This document shows positions 54,490-63,728 of a stretch of DNA of 64,000 nucleotides, one piece after another. The DNA is from Kordiimonas sediminis (GTDB lineage Bacteria; Pseudomonadota; Alphaproteobacteria; Sphingomonadales; Kordiimonadaceae): NCBI RefSeq assembly GCF_014656395.1, contig NZ_BNCI01000002.1, positions 496,001 to 560,000 of the forward strand, given 5' to 3'. Each line of letters opens with the position of its first letter. Positions within the stretch are counted from its first letter, which is position 1. The position numbers and the translations under genes were made by a program. Under the pieces are notes generated by a model, which had not been told where the DNA came from, searched no databases, and saw only the letters and a list, made by a program, of their open reading frames with translations.

Positions 54490-55715
54490 CATTAAAAGTT
54501 ATTTTAATCGCAGCAAATCTTGACCCTGAAGATGTTGGAGAAGCTCTTCTCGCTTTTCATTGGGCCTCTCAGATTGAGAAATGGGCTGACGTAACCCTTT
54601 TAACTCAGCATCGTCGTGGTCAAAGTGATCTTCAGAAGTTTTTGCCAAATACTAAAGTGATTTCATGGCCTGCATGGCAATTACCAGCAAAATATGAGCG
54701 TCTCGATGCGGGGTTGAAACCAGGATACGTGAAGTTTTGGTTAAAAGTACGCCGCTGGTTGAAGGAAGCTGTTAAACTAGGTGAAGAAATTGATATAATA
54801 CATCAACTTACTCCATTCGGATTGCGCTATCCTCCAGCCTCAATAAAGACAAACATACCATATATTTGCGGACCTAAGGGAGGAAGTTTACCTACACCAA
54901 AAGGTTTTGCTGCTGAATGTGGCTCGGATTCATTTGCTTCAAAATTCAGAGTTTTAGATAATTTATTATTTAATATTAGTCCTATTCACAGAATGACCTT
55001 TCAAAACTTAGATGTTTTGCTGGGTATAGATAGTGGTGTTAAAGACCGGTTGGGAACGATAAAATTACGAAATTTTGAAGTTATGTTAGAGCATGGGGTT
55101 GAGGAAGCAGATATAGTTGCCAGAAAAGTTGAACACTCTAAAGAGTTAACTCTTATACATGTTGGTCGTGGGGTTAGAACCAAAGGCTTAAGAGATTTAG
55201 TCAGGGCCATGTCATTATTAAAGGATAGGCCCTGGATCAAGTTGATCTCAATAGGTTTTGGCCCAGAAGTCGACATATGTCAAAGTTTGGCTAAGTCATT
55301 AAGTGTAGAACAGAATATTGCTTTCCTTGGTCGTGTGGCTCATAAAGTTGTATTAGATACATATTCTTATGCTGATGTATTTACCTTTCCTAGTTTTAGG
55401 GAACCAAGTGGGGGTGTACTTTTTGAAGCTTTGTCTAAAGGCTTGCCTGTGATCACTTGTAATCTTGGTGGCCCAGGGGAAATAGTCAATGATGATTGTG
55501 GGATACGTCTAAATGCAGAAAACCCTGACCAACTTGCTGAAGATCTTGCAGTTGCGATAATTTCGTTGGATGAAGACAGGGATAGGCTCATGGGATTATC
55601 TACAGGTGCAATACAAAGAATGAATGACATCGGCCTTTGGTCTAAAAAAATGGCTTGGTTGAAAAACCTATATGAAGATCGCCACGACAAAGCTAGTCGA
55701 ACAATTTATAGTTGA
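54486..55715 (+). CDS. Glycosyltransferase family 4
   Basis: A 409-residue GT-B glycosyltransferase. The second half has HVGRGVRTKGLRDLVRAM, LGRVAHKVVLDTYSYADVFTFPSFREPSGGVLFEAL (the conserved E-x7-E region) and a later VITCNLGGPGEIV segment. It transfers a sugar in cytoplasmic assembly of a lipid-linked repeat. It overlaps the upstream GT2 gene (ATGA). IS3 remnants begin about 130 bases after its stop. Confidence 0.9.
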   Translation: MTLKVILIAANLDPEDVGEALLAFHWASQIEKWADVTLLTQHRRGQSDLQKFLPNTKVISWPAWQLPAKYERLDAGLKPGYVKFWLKVRRWLKEAVKLGEEIDIIHQLTPFGLRYPPASIKTNIPYICGPKGGSLPTPKGFAAECGSDSFASKFRVLDNLLFNISPIHRMTFQNLDVLLGIDSGVKDRLGTIKLRNFEVMLEHGVEEADIVARKVEHSKELTLIHVGRGVRTKGLRDLVRAMSLLKDRPWIKLISIGFGPEVDICQSLAKSLSVEQNIAFLGRVAHKVVLDTYSYADVFTFPSFREPSGGVLFEALSKGLPVITCNLGGPGEIVNDDCGIRLNAENPDQLAEDLAVAIISLDEDRDRLMGLSTGAIQRMNDIGLWSKKMAWLKNLYEDRHDKASRTIYS

Positions 55716-55737
55716 TATTCAGGTATCTTTTAGATAT

Positions 55738-55767
55738 TTGACGGCAGTCAAGATTATTATTTTTTTC
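55738..55767 (+). terminator. Weak terminator after the GT4 gene
   Basis: A 5-bp stem with a 4-nt loop (55738-55751) is followed by an AT-rich stretch with a seven-T run. It is plausible but weak. Confidence 0.45.
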
Positions 55768-55849
55768 ATAATAAACGCTGATGAAATTTTATGAAAGAAG
55801 AAGTCCTTAGTAATTAAACAGCCTGATCATCAGCACCTTTAAGCCTGCG

Positions 55850-56850
55850 GAAGCCAGCACACCGGTGCCAGAGCTTTGCAAGGAACATGGCATGAGCAGC
55901 GCCAGACTTTAAAAGTGGCGAAAAGTATGGCGGCATGGATGCCTACATGATGTCTCAGCTGAAGGGACTGGAGACTGAGAATGAGCGTCTGAAAAAGATG
56001 AACGTTGACGTCCAGCTCCAGAATGATGTCATCAAGAAAGCCATGGCAAAAAGTGGTGAAGCCGTCCTGTCGATGTGAGATGGCAAAGACTGCTATCTGC
56101 AAGGGGCGGCTGAGTATTAGGGTAGCCTATAGTGTTTTTATAATTAGCGAGACCTATTTCCGCAATGAACCGAATCTTTCTGAGCAGAATACCGAGATAG
56201 CCGACTGTCTGATCGTCATCACTCTCAAGCAGCGCAAATGGGGCTTCCAGATGTGCTTCCTTTATCTGCGCGACGGCAAGGGTTCAGGTCGAACCACAAG
56301 GGTGTCTATCGGATATAAAGGGAGCGTGACCTCAATCCGTGGATCAAACCGAGAAAGTTCCTTTACAGGGATAAGCCGACGCCTCTGGCGGAACTTGAAC
56401 AGGTCAACGAGATCTGGTCATTGGATTTCATGCTTTAACAGCTCAATGATGGTTGCAGATTTCGGTTTTTTAACGTGATTGATGACTATAGCCGCGAGGC
56501 TCTGTGCACTGAGGTCGATTTCTCGTTGCCAGCTGACCGTGTCATCAGGGCGCTTGACTAAAATTATTGAATGGCGCGACTAGCCTATGGTTATTCGCTG
56601 TGATGTTGGTCCTGAATATGTCGGCCATCAACTGGAAACATGGCTAGACAAGTACGGCATTGGTCTGCAGTTCATCCAGCCAGGGAAGCCACAGCGAAAT
56701 GCCTATGTGGAGTTGTTCAGCAGGCCGGTCAGATACTATTGGCTGAACCAGTATATTTTTGAAAGGATTGAGGAGGCTCAAGAAGCCGGGATTAATTGGA
56801 TGTGGATAGAGGTGGGTCTCAATGGTTGGACAGGTTGGTTGCATTGAACC
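55850..56850 (+). pseudogene. Decayed IS3-family element (OrfA/OrfB)
   Basis: A rightward IS3-family (IS407-like) element broken by several frameshifts and stops. The OrfA remnant includes PVPELCKEHGMSSA, then YGGMDAYMMSQLKGLETENE with the usual coiled-coil. OrfB pieces include NEIWSLDFM (first Asp of the DDE triad) near 56415, [12 protein letters not shown] near 56480, RCDVGPEYVG (second Asp) near 56600 and NAYVELFSRPVR (Glu) near 56700. Three catalytic acids are still recognisable but lie in different frames or behind stops, so no active transposase is made. Confidence 0.87.
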
Positions 56851-56879
56851 TGCGGGTTTTTATTAAACTGCCAGCCTCT

Positions 56880-57271
56880 TATTCAGGATTAACCCCGGAT
56901 ATGAGGAGCAGACCTGATGTGGCGTTCGTCAGGGCCCGAATGGGGTGCCGGTGATTGTATTAGTCGAACCAGTTCCTGATTTGCTTGGGGACTCACTGTC
57001 GCTCGTAAAGACATTCATATTTGAGATTACGCCACAGGCGTTTGATAAAGATGTTGTCCACCGAGTAGCCCAAGCCATCCATTGAGATACACACGCCAGC
57101 AGTCTTCAGATCATTAGCCATCCCGTCAAGCGTCTGGCGCTTCCACGTTATGACCTGACTGGGGTGAATGTTATATTTGCCCGCGAGTTAGGAGAGTGTC
57201 AGCTCTTCATGCAGCGCTTTGGTCGCAACCTTGGCTTTTAACTCGGCGGAGAAATTGCGTATCTTCGACAT
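56880..57271 (-). pseudogene. Internally deleted IS3-family remnant
   Basis: Leftward. The start at 57271 reads MSKIRNFSAELKAKVA as in OrfA of another IS3 group, with an in-frame stop after LTLS, and NIHPSQVITWKRQ further on. After about 57120 the sequence switches to the end of OrfB (VCISMDGLGYSVDNIFIKRLW, then a YNHRHPIRAL pattern). The middle of both frames is missing, so a large deletion fused OrfA to OrfB. From 57272 to 57553 I see nothing beyond possible element-end sequence. Confidence 0.8.
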
Positions 57272-57553
57272 AAATTGGTTCCTGTCTTCTCAAAACAGGC
57301 TCCACCTTTTCACACTGTCCTAAATTCGAAGACTAGCTCTGATCTTAAACAATGAGCGGCCCAATATGGCTCTCGGCGGCATCACGCCAAAACAGAAACT
57401 GCCCATGGCTGCTTGAAGCTTCTACTTTTGAAGCCCCCTGAATATGGTTGCATTACCAAGTGTTTAGTAATCTACCAGTAATTTATGTGAATTTATTTTT
57501 TCATGTTTTTGGGACATCTTACTAAAAACATGAGCAAAGTGATTGAGACCTAA

Positions 57554-59053
57554 TTAGTAAGCTTCTTTTTGCCAAAGAACGACTAAGATAGTACGTGCAA
57601 TAATGCTTATATCCATGCCCAGTGACCAGTGATCAATGTAGTAGAGGTCATGCTGCAAGCGCTGTTCAAGCTTTTCAATTGTATCCGTTTCACCACGCCA
57701 TCCACGGACCTGAGCCCACCCTGTAATGCCAGGTTTAACATTATGGCGTGATGCATACCGTCTAACTGCTTTTTCAAAGGGAATACCCGCAGCCTTTGTT
57801 GATGGCGCATGAGGTCGAGGGCCAACAATAGACATATCACCGAATATTACATTGAATAACTGAGGTAGTTCATCAATGCTTGTTTTTCGAATAAAGGCTC
57901 CGACCTTGGTGATGCGGGAGTCATTTTTTTCAGCTTGTTTGACATTATCTGTTTCACAATTGTGGACCTTCATTGATCGGAACTTCCAGATATAAAATGT
58001 TTTATTATTATATCCTTCACGTGCCTGCTTAAAGAGAATGGGTCCTTTGCTATCTACCTTAATTGCAATTGCAGTTATCAGCAGAATGGGCATGGCTAGA
58101 ATTAGGAAGAATGATCCCAATACGATGTCTTCCAAGCGCTTTGTTAGTGAATTCCATCCACTTATCGGGCGGTCAAATATATCTAAAACGGGAAGGCCAC
58201 CTAAAGATGTAAAAGAATGATTTACGTAATCATACATTGCTAAGTCAGGAGCAAGGCGGATCTTGACCGGCGTTTCCGAAATCAGTTCAATGATTGAACG
58301 TAATCTTTCATTTGCATGCCATGGAAGTGCTATAAGTACTTGGTCTATTTTTTCTTTACGGATGAGCTCAATCAATTTTTCAGTACCCACAATTACTGGT
58401 ACTCCATTGATTTCCTCAGGGGCTCGGTCCGCTCTGTCATCAAAGAAGGCTAGTATATCAATGGTAAGCCATTTAGTTTGTTTGATGAATTGCTGAAGTC
58501 TTTGGCCTTGTGAATCAGCACCAATTATCACTGCCTTAGAATTAAATTTGCCCTTATGTCTTAATGATAAAGCTATAAATGAAACTGCAATGCGACAAGT
58601 AATCAATAATAAAGTAGTTATTACAAACCAGCTCATGCCCCATGCGCGAGAGAATTCACCAGTTGTTTTAAAGGCATACCCCACTAATAATAGTAAAATA
58701 ATTGCTAAAACCCATCCTGTGACAGCACTTCGAATGGAACGCCAAACATTAAAAAATATAGTGGTGTCATAACCGCCGCTTGTGAAAATTGATAAACTGG
58801 CAAGAATTGCACCGATCACAACGATATTTGTATATTGGACTACCGTATCCTGCGCTATGCGTTCACCATAAAAAATAATGGTAACAATACCACAAATAAA
58901 TATTGATAAAAGATCGCCTGCCCGAAGCATATATTCAATTGTTGCTGGTGATATCGCCTTCTGAGGCTCTTGCTCATTCAGTGTTTTGAATGCAAGGTTA
59001 GACGCCTCTTTTCGAGAGCGTACTTTTTCACCATGTTCCGATTGCGTTTTCAT
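57554..59053 (-). CDS. Undecaprenyl-phosphate sugar phosphotransferase (WcaJ/WbaP-like)
   Basis: A 499-residue polyprenyl glycosylphosphotransferase that starts repeat-unit synthesis by moving a sugar-phosphate onto undecaprenyl phosphate. Four N-terminal helices (about 45-150), a CoA-binding-3 nucleotide-fold domain (about 165-300) and the catalytic bacterial sugar transferase domain at about 305-499, with FKQAREG, WKFRSM, RKTSIDELPQL, GDMSIVGPRPH and KPGITGWAQVRG. All signatures are present. It is divergent from a GT2 gene across 150 AT-rich bases and is probably the initiating enzyme of this exopolysaccharide. Confidence 0.95.
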   Translation of the reverse strand: MKTQSEHGEKVRSRKEASNLAFKTLNEQEPQKAISPATIEYMLRAGDLLSIFICGIVTIIFYGERIAQDTVVQYTNIVVIGAILASLSIFTSGGYDTTIFFNVWRSIRSAVTGWVLAIILLLLVGYAFKTTGEFSRAWGMSWFVITTLLLITCRIAVSFIALSLRHKGKFNSKAVIIGADSQGQRLQQFIKQTKWLTIDILAFFDDRADRAPEEINGVPVIVGTEKLIELIRKEKIDQVLIALPWHANERLRSIIELISETPVKIRLAPDLAMYDYVNHSFTSLGGLPVLDIFDRPISGWNSLTKRLEDIVLGSFFLILAMPILLITAIAIKVDSKGPILFKQAREGYNNKTFYIWKFRSMKVHNCETDNVKQAEKNDSRITKVGAFIRKTSIDELPQLFNVIFGDMSIVGPRPHAPSTKAAGIPFEKAVRRYASRHNVKPGITGWAQVRGWRGETDTIEKLEQRLQHDLYYIDHWSLGMDISIIARTILVVLWQKEAY

Positions 59054-59202
59054 TAATCAATTTATACTTTTAATTAGTTTTGATACTGGATTGCAAAATT
59101 TCATTTTTATTAATTCCAGATTGCAATATGAGTCTGAAAAATCAATAGTTAATATTATTAAGCATAGAACAGTAACAAACTAAACGAAAACTTACGTTAG
59201 AT

Positions 59203-60120
59203 ATGTCAATACCTCCACTTGTCAGTATTATCATTCCACACTTAAATCAGCAGGATGCGCTGCGATTGTGCCTTGAATCTATAAAGCATCAGTCTGTTGG
59301 TTGTGGCAATTTAGAGGTTATTGTAGTCGACAACGGCAGCGATAATATACCAATGTTCGCTGTGCAGGAGTATGACTTCACCAGTTTACTTCAAGAAAAA
59401 GTACCAGGCCCTGGTCCTGCCAGAAACACAGGAATTAAGGCTGCCAAAGGTGAATATCTTTTTTTCATAGATGCAGACTGCCTTGCTCACGAAGATTGGG
59501 TGAGAAATGGATTAGCGGCTTTTGATAAGTACCCTGATACCAAAATATTTGGAGGGGATGTTCAGATCGCAAGAGAGAATACATCTGAATTTACCCCTCT
59601 GGAGGCATATGAAAGTGTATTCGCTTATCAACAAGAGAAGTATATTAAGGATTTAGGGTTTTCTGGAAGTGGAAATCTTGCGACAATTCCGTCTGTATTT
59701 GATGATGTGGGGTTCTTTCCTGGAATTGAAGTAGCAGAAGATCGGGCTTGGGGACGTAGATCACTCCAAAAGGGTTATATAACAAGGTATTTAGCGGACT
59801 TTATCATTTATCACCCTGCTAGAAAATCTAGTATGGAGTTATGCGATAAATGGGAACGTCATGTTAGACATGACTATGAAGAAATATCAGGGACTTTTAT
59901 GGCTTCGTTTAAATGGATATTACGTTCCTTATTAGTGTTTCTATCAATCTTTATACATGGATTAAAAATCATTCGATCAAATCGAATCAGAGGTTTCTTC
60001 GTTAAGGTCAATGCATTTAAGGTTTTGACTAAAATTCGGCTATTTCGCGTTCAGGTTATGTTGCGTCTGATGTATGATGTTGAATATCGAATTTCTGGGG
60101 TGCGCTGGAATAGGAATTGA
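59203..60120 (+). CDS. Glycosyltransferase family 2
   Basis: A 305-residue GT-A enzyme. The N-terminus SIIIPHLNQQDALRLCLESI is followed by VVDNGSDN, GPGPARNTGI and the metal-binding FIDADCLAH. A later VAEDRAWGRRSLQKGY segment holds the acidic active site. The C-terminal part has a hydrophobic segment (about 245-265) that would anchor it at the membrane. It heads a rightward run of six genes. Confidence 0.92.
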   Translation: MSIPPLVSIIIPHLNQQDALRLCLESIKHQSVGCGNLEVIVVDNGSDNIPMFAVQEYDFTSLLQEKVPGPGPARNTGIKAAKGEYLFFIDADCLAHEDWVRNGLAAFDKYPDTKIFGGDVQIARENTSEFTPLEAYESVFAYQQEKYIKDLGFSGSGNLATIPSVFDDVGFFPGIEVAEDRAWGRRSLQKGYITRYLADFIIYHPARKSSMELCDKWERHVRHDYEEISGTFMASFKWILRSLLVFLSIFIHGLKIIRSNRIRGFFVKVNAFKVLTKIRLFRVQVMLRLMYDVEYRISGVRWNRN

Positions 60121-60206
60121 TAGTCGCAACGATTTTAAATTATGGAATTATTATCTTATAAGGTGTTTTGATTGTAAGGATTAGCGAAGGTTTAGGGGGT
60201 ATTAAA

Positions 60207-60461
60207 GTGAACACGGTTTTTGATTTTATAACGGTAGCAATCTTTATTGCGATTGTTGGTATGTTCTTTCAGTTCAGTAAAAAAGAAGATCAAAATATTA
60301 CTGCATATATCGTTCCGGCGATAGGGTGTGCATTGGGTAATTATTTTGGGAACGAAGGATTTGTCATACCTGCTTGGGTGATTATCTTTGCTACTGTCTA
60401 TTATGTTTTTTTTCATATCCTGCGAAAAGAGGGTGTGCCTGATAATATTGATGGCGATTAG
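60207..60461 (+). CDS. Small XrtV-accessory-like membrane protein
   Basis: An 84-residue protein with three hydrophobic helices and a central VPAIGCALGNYFGNEG segment. This Gly/Asn pattern recalls the small XrtV sorting system accessory proteins found beside some alphaproteobacterial exosortase and exopolysaccharide genes. I rely on family memory, so the name is tentative. The GTG at 60207 has an AGGGGG site 7 nt upstream; the TTG at 60168 has none. No exosortase gene is in the window. Confidence 0.6.
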   Translation: MNTVFDFITVAIFIAIVGMFFQFSKKEDQNITAYIVPAIGCALGNYFGNEGFVIPAWVIIFATVYYVFFHILRKEGVPDNIDGD

Positions 60462-60496
60462 TCTTGGGGGCGATACCTTTAGGGTCTATCATTAAC

Positions 60497-61234
60497 ATGT
60501 TGTTTTCTTATATTTTAGTTGGTGTTACTGTCTTAGCAATCGTTGTCTTTTTCTGGTTTTTGTTTCCATTTTTGGAAAGAAAACGAGAAGAAAAATCGCT
60601 TGCTGATTATTGCAAGGAACACTGCTATCTCGTTTTGACTTTTGACGATGGACCTTGTGAGCTTGTCACATCACCGCTTTTAGATTTGTTGAGTCGTAGA
60701 AACGTGAAAGCTAGTTTTTTTGCTCTCGGTAATAAAATCACAAGAAGTAAAGGTCTGGTAAGACGCCTTATAACCGAGGGGCATGACTTAGGGAGCCATT
60801 CTCAAAACCATTTAAATGCATGGAAAGCGTTTCCTGGGCCTGTCTTGAAAGACATCAGGACAGGTATAATGTCAGTTAAGTCAATAGGTGGAAATGAAAG
60901 CTTATTTCGGCCACCTTATGGGAAAATGACGCTGTTAACTTATCTACTGGCAAAAAAAAATGGATTAGAGACTTGTTGGTGGACTAATGATCCAAAGGAC
61001 TCTTTAGTTAATCCAAAGGGCCATTCCGACGTACTGACGCAGATACAAATAGATAGAGGAGGTATCCTTTTGCTCCATGACAATGATGAGTATCCTAATA
61101 CGGATCATACTCAATATGTATTGGAACTTGTAAAATCAGTGATTGATCTTGCGGAGCAAGAGAACTTGCAAATCCTAACGTACTCTGAGCTTTTATCACA
61201 TTACAAATTAAGACTTCAGAAATTAACGAATTAA
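60497..61234 (+). CDS. Membrane-anchored polysaccharide deacetylase (NodB-like)
   Basis: A 245-residue protein with an N-terminal membrane anchor (about 3-24) and a NodB/CE4 domain. Motif 1 is TFDDGP (Asp50 and Asp51), motif 2 SHSQNH, motif 3 RPPYGK, and a late LLHDN stretch contains the catalytic His. It removes N-acetyl groups from a glycan in the periplasm, perhaps during maturation of the exopolysaccharide. A TTG at 60464 could add 11 residues; the ATG at 60497 is preferred. Confidence 0.9.
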   Translation: MLFSYILVGVTVLAIVVFFWFLFPFLERKREEKSLADYCKEHCYLVLTFDDGPCELVTSPLLDLLSRRNVKASFFALGNKITRSKGLVRRLITEGHDLGSHSQNHLNAWKAFPGPVLKDIRTGIMSVKSIGGNESLFRPPYGKMTLLTYLLAKKNGLETCWWTNDPKDSLVNPKGHSDVLTQIQIDRGGILLLHDNDEYPNTDHTQYVLELVKSVIDLAEQENLQILTYSELLSHYKLRLQKLTN

Positions 61235-61253
61235 TTCAATAGGGTATATAACC

Positions 61254-62615
61254 GTGACTTTAGAAAATAGCAGAGAAGTTAACAATCCGTTGGCACAGGA
61301 ACTTTTGAAAAAAATTGAGTCAAAAAATGCTGTGATTGGTATTATGGGGCTAGGTTATGTAGGGTTGCCCCTTGCTATTGCTTTTTGCAAGTCGGGGATG
61401 AACGTTATTGGATTTGACATTGATGACAGCAAAATTGCAAGCATCGAAGCTGGTAAGTCCTACATTAAGACGATTCCCTCCGAACCTATTAATAGTGCGG
61501 TGAAAGCAGGTTTGCTGACGGCTACCTCATCGGCTGACTTTGTTGAACGAGTAGATGCAATAATAATGTGCGTTCCCACACCTTTGAATAAGTATCGGGA
61601 ACCTGACTTATCCTATGTGGAAAAAACTGCCGAAATTATAACTCCTTATCTAAGAAAAGGGCAGGTGGTGTCCCTTGAATCGACGACTTATCCTGGAACT
61701 ACTGATGAGATAGTTCGGCAAATTGTTGAGAAGTCAGGCTTAAAAACAGGGGAAGACATTTTCCTGATTTATTCACCAGAAAGAGAAGACCCGGGTAATT
61801 TACATTTTTCTACATCAACAACGCCAAAGGTTGTTGGGGGTGAAAATGATTCCGCACTAGCTGTCGGTATAGCTCTATATTCAAAAGTTGTGCGGCAAGT
61901 AGTACCCGTCAGTTCTCCTGCTACAGCCGAAGCAGTGAAGTTAACAGAGAACATCTTTAGGGCCGTAAATATTGCACTTGTGAACGAACTGAAAGTTCTT
62001 TTTGAAAAAATGGGCATTGATATTTGGGAAGTGGTTGATGCAGCTAAGACTAAGCCATTTGGCTATATGCCATTTTATCCTGGGCCGGGACTTGGCGGGC
62101 ACTGTATTCCAATTGATCCATTCTATTTGACATGGAAAGCCCGTGAATTTGGTATAACGACGCGGTTCATTGAGCTGGCCGGTCAAATCAATAATGCAAT
62201 GCCGGATTATGTCATTTCTCGCTTGAAAGATGGTATTGATGCTAGGTTAAAGCGTAGCTTGAATGGCTCTAAGATCCTTCTTGTGGGGATTGCGTATAAG
62301 AAAGACGTAGACGATATCAGGGAAAGCCCATCATTCCCAATATATGAACGTTTGGAAGCAGCAGGGGCAAATGTTGATTATTATGATCCTTTCGTTCCTG
62401 AGATTCCTATGACGCGTGAACATGCTGGTTTGGCAGGAATTAAGTCTGTAACTTGGGAGGATATTCCGTCTAAGACTTATGATGCTGCGCTCATTTGTAC
62501 TGACCACAGTACTATTGATTATGCATACTTGGCAGACAATAGTGCTTTAATCGTCGACACAAGGAATGCGACCAAAGACCTTACGCAGCAGAGAGATAAA
62601 ATCATAAAAGCTTAA
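61254..62615 (+). CDS. UDP-N-acetylglucosamine/mannosamine-type 6-dehydrogenase
   Basis: A 453-residue nucleotide-sugar dehydrogenase (WbpA/WecC/TviB group). The NAD fold has GIMGLGYVGLPLA, the substrate region has YSPEREDPGN and KLTENIFRAVNIALVNE, and the catalytic cysteine is Cys284 in GGHCIPIDPF. It oxidises C6 of a UDP-HexNAc to a uronic acid, giving the polysaccharide a negative charge. The GTG start has an AGGG site about 10 nt upstream. Confidence 0.93.
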   Translation: MTLENSREVNNPLAQELLKKIESKNAVIGIMGLGYVGLPLAIAFCKSGMNVIGFDIDDSKIASIEAGKSYIKTIPSEPINSAVKAGLLTATSSADFVERVDAIIMCVPTPLNKYREPDLSYVEKTAEIITPYLRKGQVVSLESTTYPGTTDEIVRQIVEKSGLKTGEDIFLIYSPEREDPGNLHFSTSTTPKVVGGENDSALAVGIALYSKVVRQVVPVSSPATAEAVKLTENIFRAVNIALVNELKVLFEKMGIDIWEVVDAAKTKPFGYMPFYPGPGLGGHCIPIDPFYLTWKAREFGITTRFIELAGQINNAMPDYVISRLKDGIDARLKRSLNGSKILLVGIAYKKDVDDIRESPSFPIYERLEAAGANVDYYDPFVPEIPMTREHAGLAGIKSVTWEDIPSKTYDAALICTDHSTIDYAYLADNSALIVDTRNATKDLTQQRDKIIKA

Positions 62616-62636
62616 GTGTGGATAGGACTAGTAGTT

Positions 62637-63167
62637 ATGGGATCAACTAAAAAAGTTCTAGCAGTTTCATCAAGTGGTGGGCACTGGGTGCAGCTTATGC
62701 GCCTTAGACCCGCATGGGATGATTGTGAGGTTGCGTATCTAACTACTGAGCCCGATTACCGAAGTCAGGTAGAAAAATATGCAAAGGATAAGTCTCTACC
62801 ATTACCAAGGTTTTATATTACTGTCGTAGCCACAAGGTGGCAAAAGTTTCGACTACTTCGCCAATTGCTCGAGACAGCTATGGTAGTACTGAAAGAGCGT
62901 CCGGATGTTATTGTTTCTACAGGGGCAGCGCCAGGTTTTTTTGCTATAAAAATTGGGAAATTGTTCGGTTCCAAAACAGTTTGGGTAGACAGCATTGCTA
63001 ATGTTGATGTGATGTCTCTTTCTGGCCAGAAGGCGGCGTCTAGTGCTGACGTTTGGCTTACTCAATGGCCAGAGCTCTCTAACCGCAAAAATCAGCTTTC
63101 TGTCGACCAGGATCAGCCCTCATCAAAATTACTACGCAAGCCGGATTATTGGGGAAGCGTTATATGA
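62637..63167 (+). CDS. Alg14-like glycosyltransferase subunit
   Basis: A 176-residue protein like the N-terminal half of a split GT-B enzyme (Alg14, PssD, Cps14F). It has the AVSSSGGHWVQLMRL nucleotide-fold start, YLTTEPDYRSQ, DVIVSTGAAPGFFAIKIGK and a VWVDSIANVDVMSLSG segment. Alg14 anchors its catalytic partner at the membrane; that partner follows directly and its ATG overlaps this stop. The ATG at 62637 is preferred over the GTG at 62616 on ribosome binding site grounds. Confidence 0.9.
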   Translation: MGSTKKVLAVSSSGGHWVQLMRLRPAWDDCEVAYLTTEPDYRSQVEKYAKDKSLPLPRFYITVVATRWQKFRLLRQLLETAMVVLKERPDVIVSTGAAPGFFAIKIGKLFGSKTVWVDSIANVDVMSLSGQKAASSADVWLTQWPELSNRKNQLSVDQDQPSSKLLRKPDYWGSVI

Positions 63168-63667
63168 TATTTCTCACAGTTGGAAGTGAATTGCCGTTTA
63201 GCAGGCTCACAACTGCGGTTGATGGATGGGCTGCATTACATAAAGATCAAAGGGTTTTTGGTCAGATCGGCAAATGCGACAATGGTGATAAGTTACCGAC
63301 AACCATTGAGTATTCTCAACTATTAGCCCCTGAAGTATATTCAAAGAACTTAGAAGATTGTTCCGTTATGGTCGCACATGCAGGTATGGGGTCCATTATT
63401 TCGGCTCTCACCATCGGCAAGCCGATTGTGATAATGCCCAGACGGGAAATGTTCCATGAAACAAGAAATGACCATCAGGTAGGAACTGCTCAGAAATTTG
63501 CCAGTCGTCCTTCTGTATTTGTCGCAAACGACGAAACCGAAATCTCGTCCGCTATGGATGCCGCACTGATTTTTTCTAAAGAGAAATCTCAAATAACTGA
63601 GCCAGTTTCAGAGTTTGCAGATGAAGAATTCCTAAAAAAATTAAGGTCATTTATTAAAGGTACATAA
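63164..63667 (+). CDS. Alg13-like glycosyltransferase subunit
   Basis: A 167-residue protein like the C-terminal half of a split GT-B enzyme (Alg13, PssE). It starts MIFLTVGSELPFSRL, has a SVMVAHAGMGSIISALTIGKPIVIMPRR segment (UDP-sugar binding) and an NDHQVGTAQKF segment. With the Alg14-like subunit it should form one transferase, probably adding a sugar to a lipid-linked intermediate. The start at 63164 has GGGGAAG upstream and overlaps the previous stop (ATGA). Confidence 0.9.
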   Translation: MIFLTVGSELPFSRLTTAVDGWAALHKDQRVFGQIGKCDNGDKLPTTIEYSQLLAPEVYSKNLEDCSVMVAHAGMGSIISALTIGKPIVIMPRREMFHETRNDHQVGTAQKFASRPSVFVANDETEISSAMDAALIFSKEKSQITEPVSEFADEEFLKKLRSFIKGT

Positions 63668-63728
63668 AAGAGCCTGATAGTACTCATCTTGTTATCTTGT
63701 GAGTGCCTAGCTCGGCGGTCTCTTATAA

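Noticed and set aside
56005-56478. A separate 157-codon gene
   Set aside because: Its middle and end are fragments of the decayed IS3 OrfB in shifted frames.
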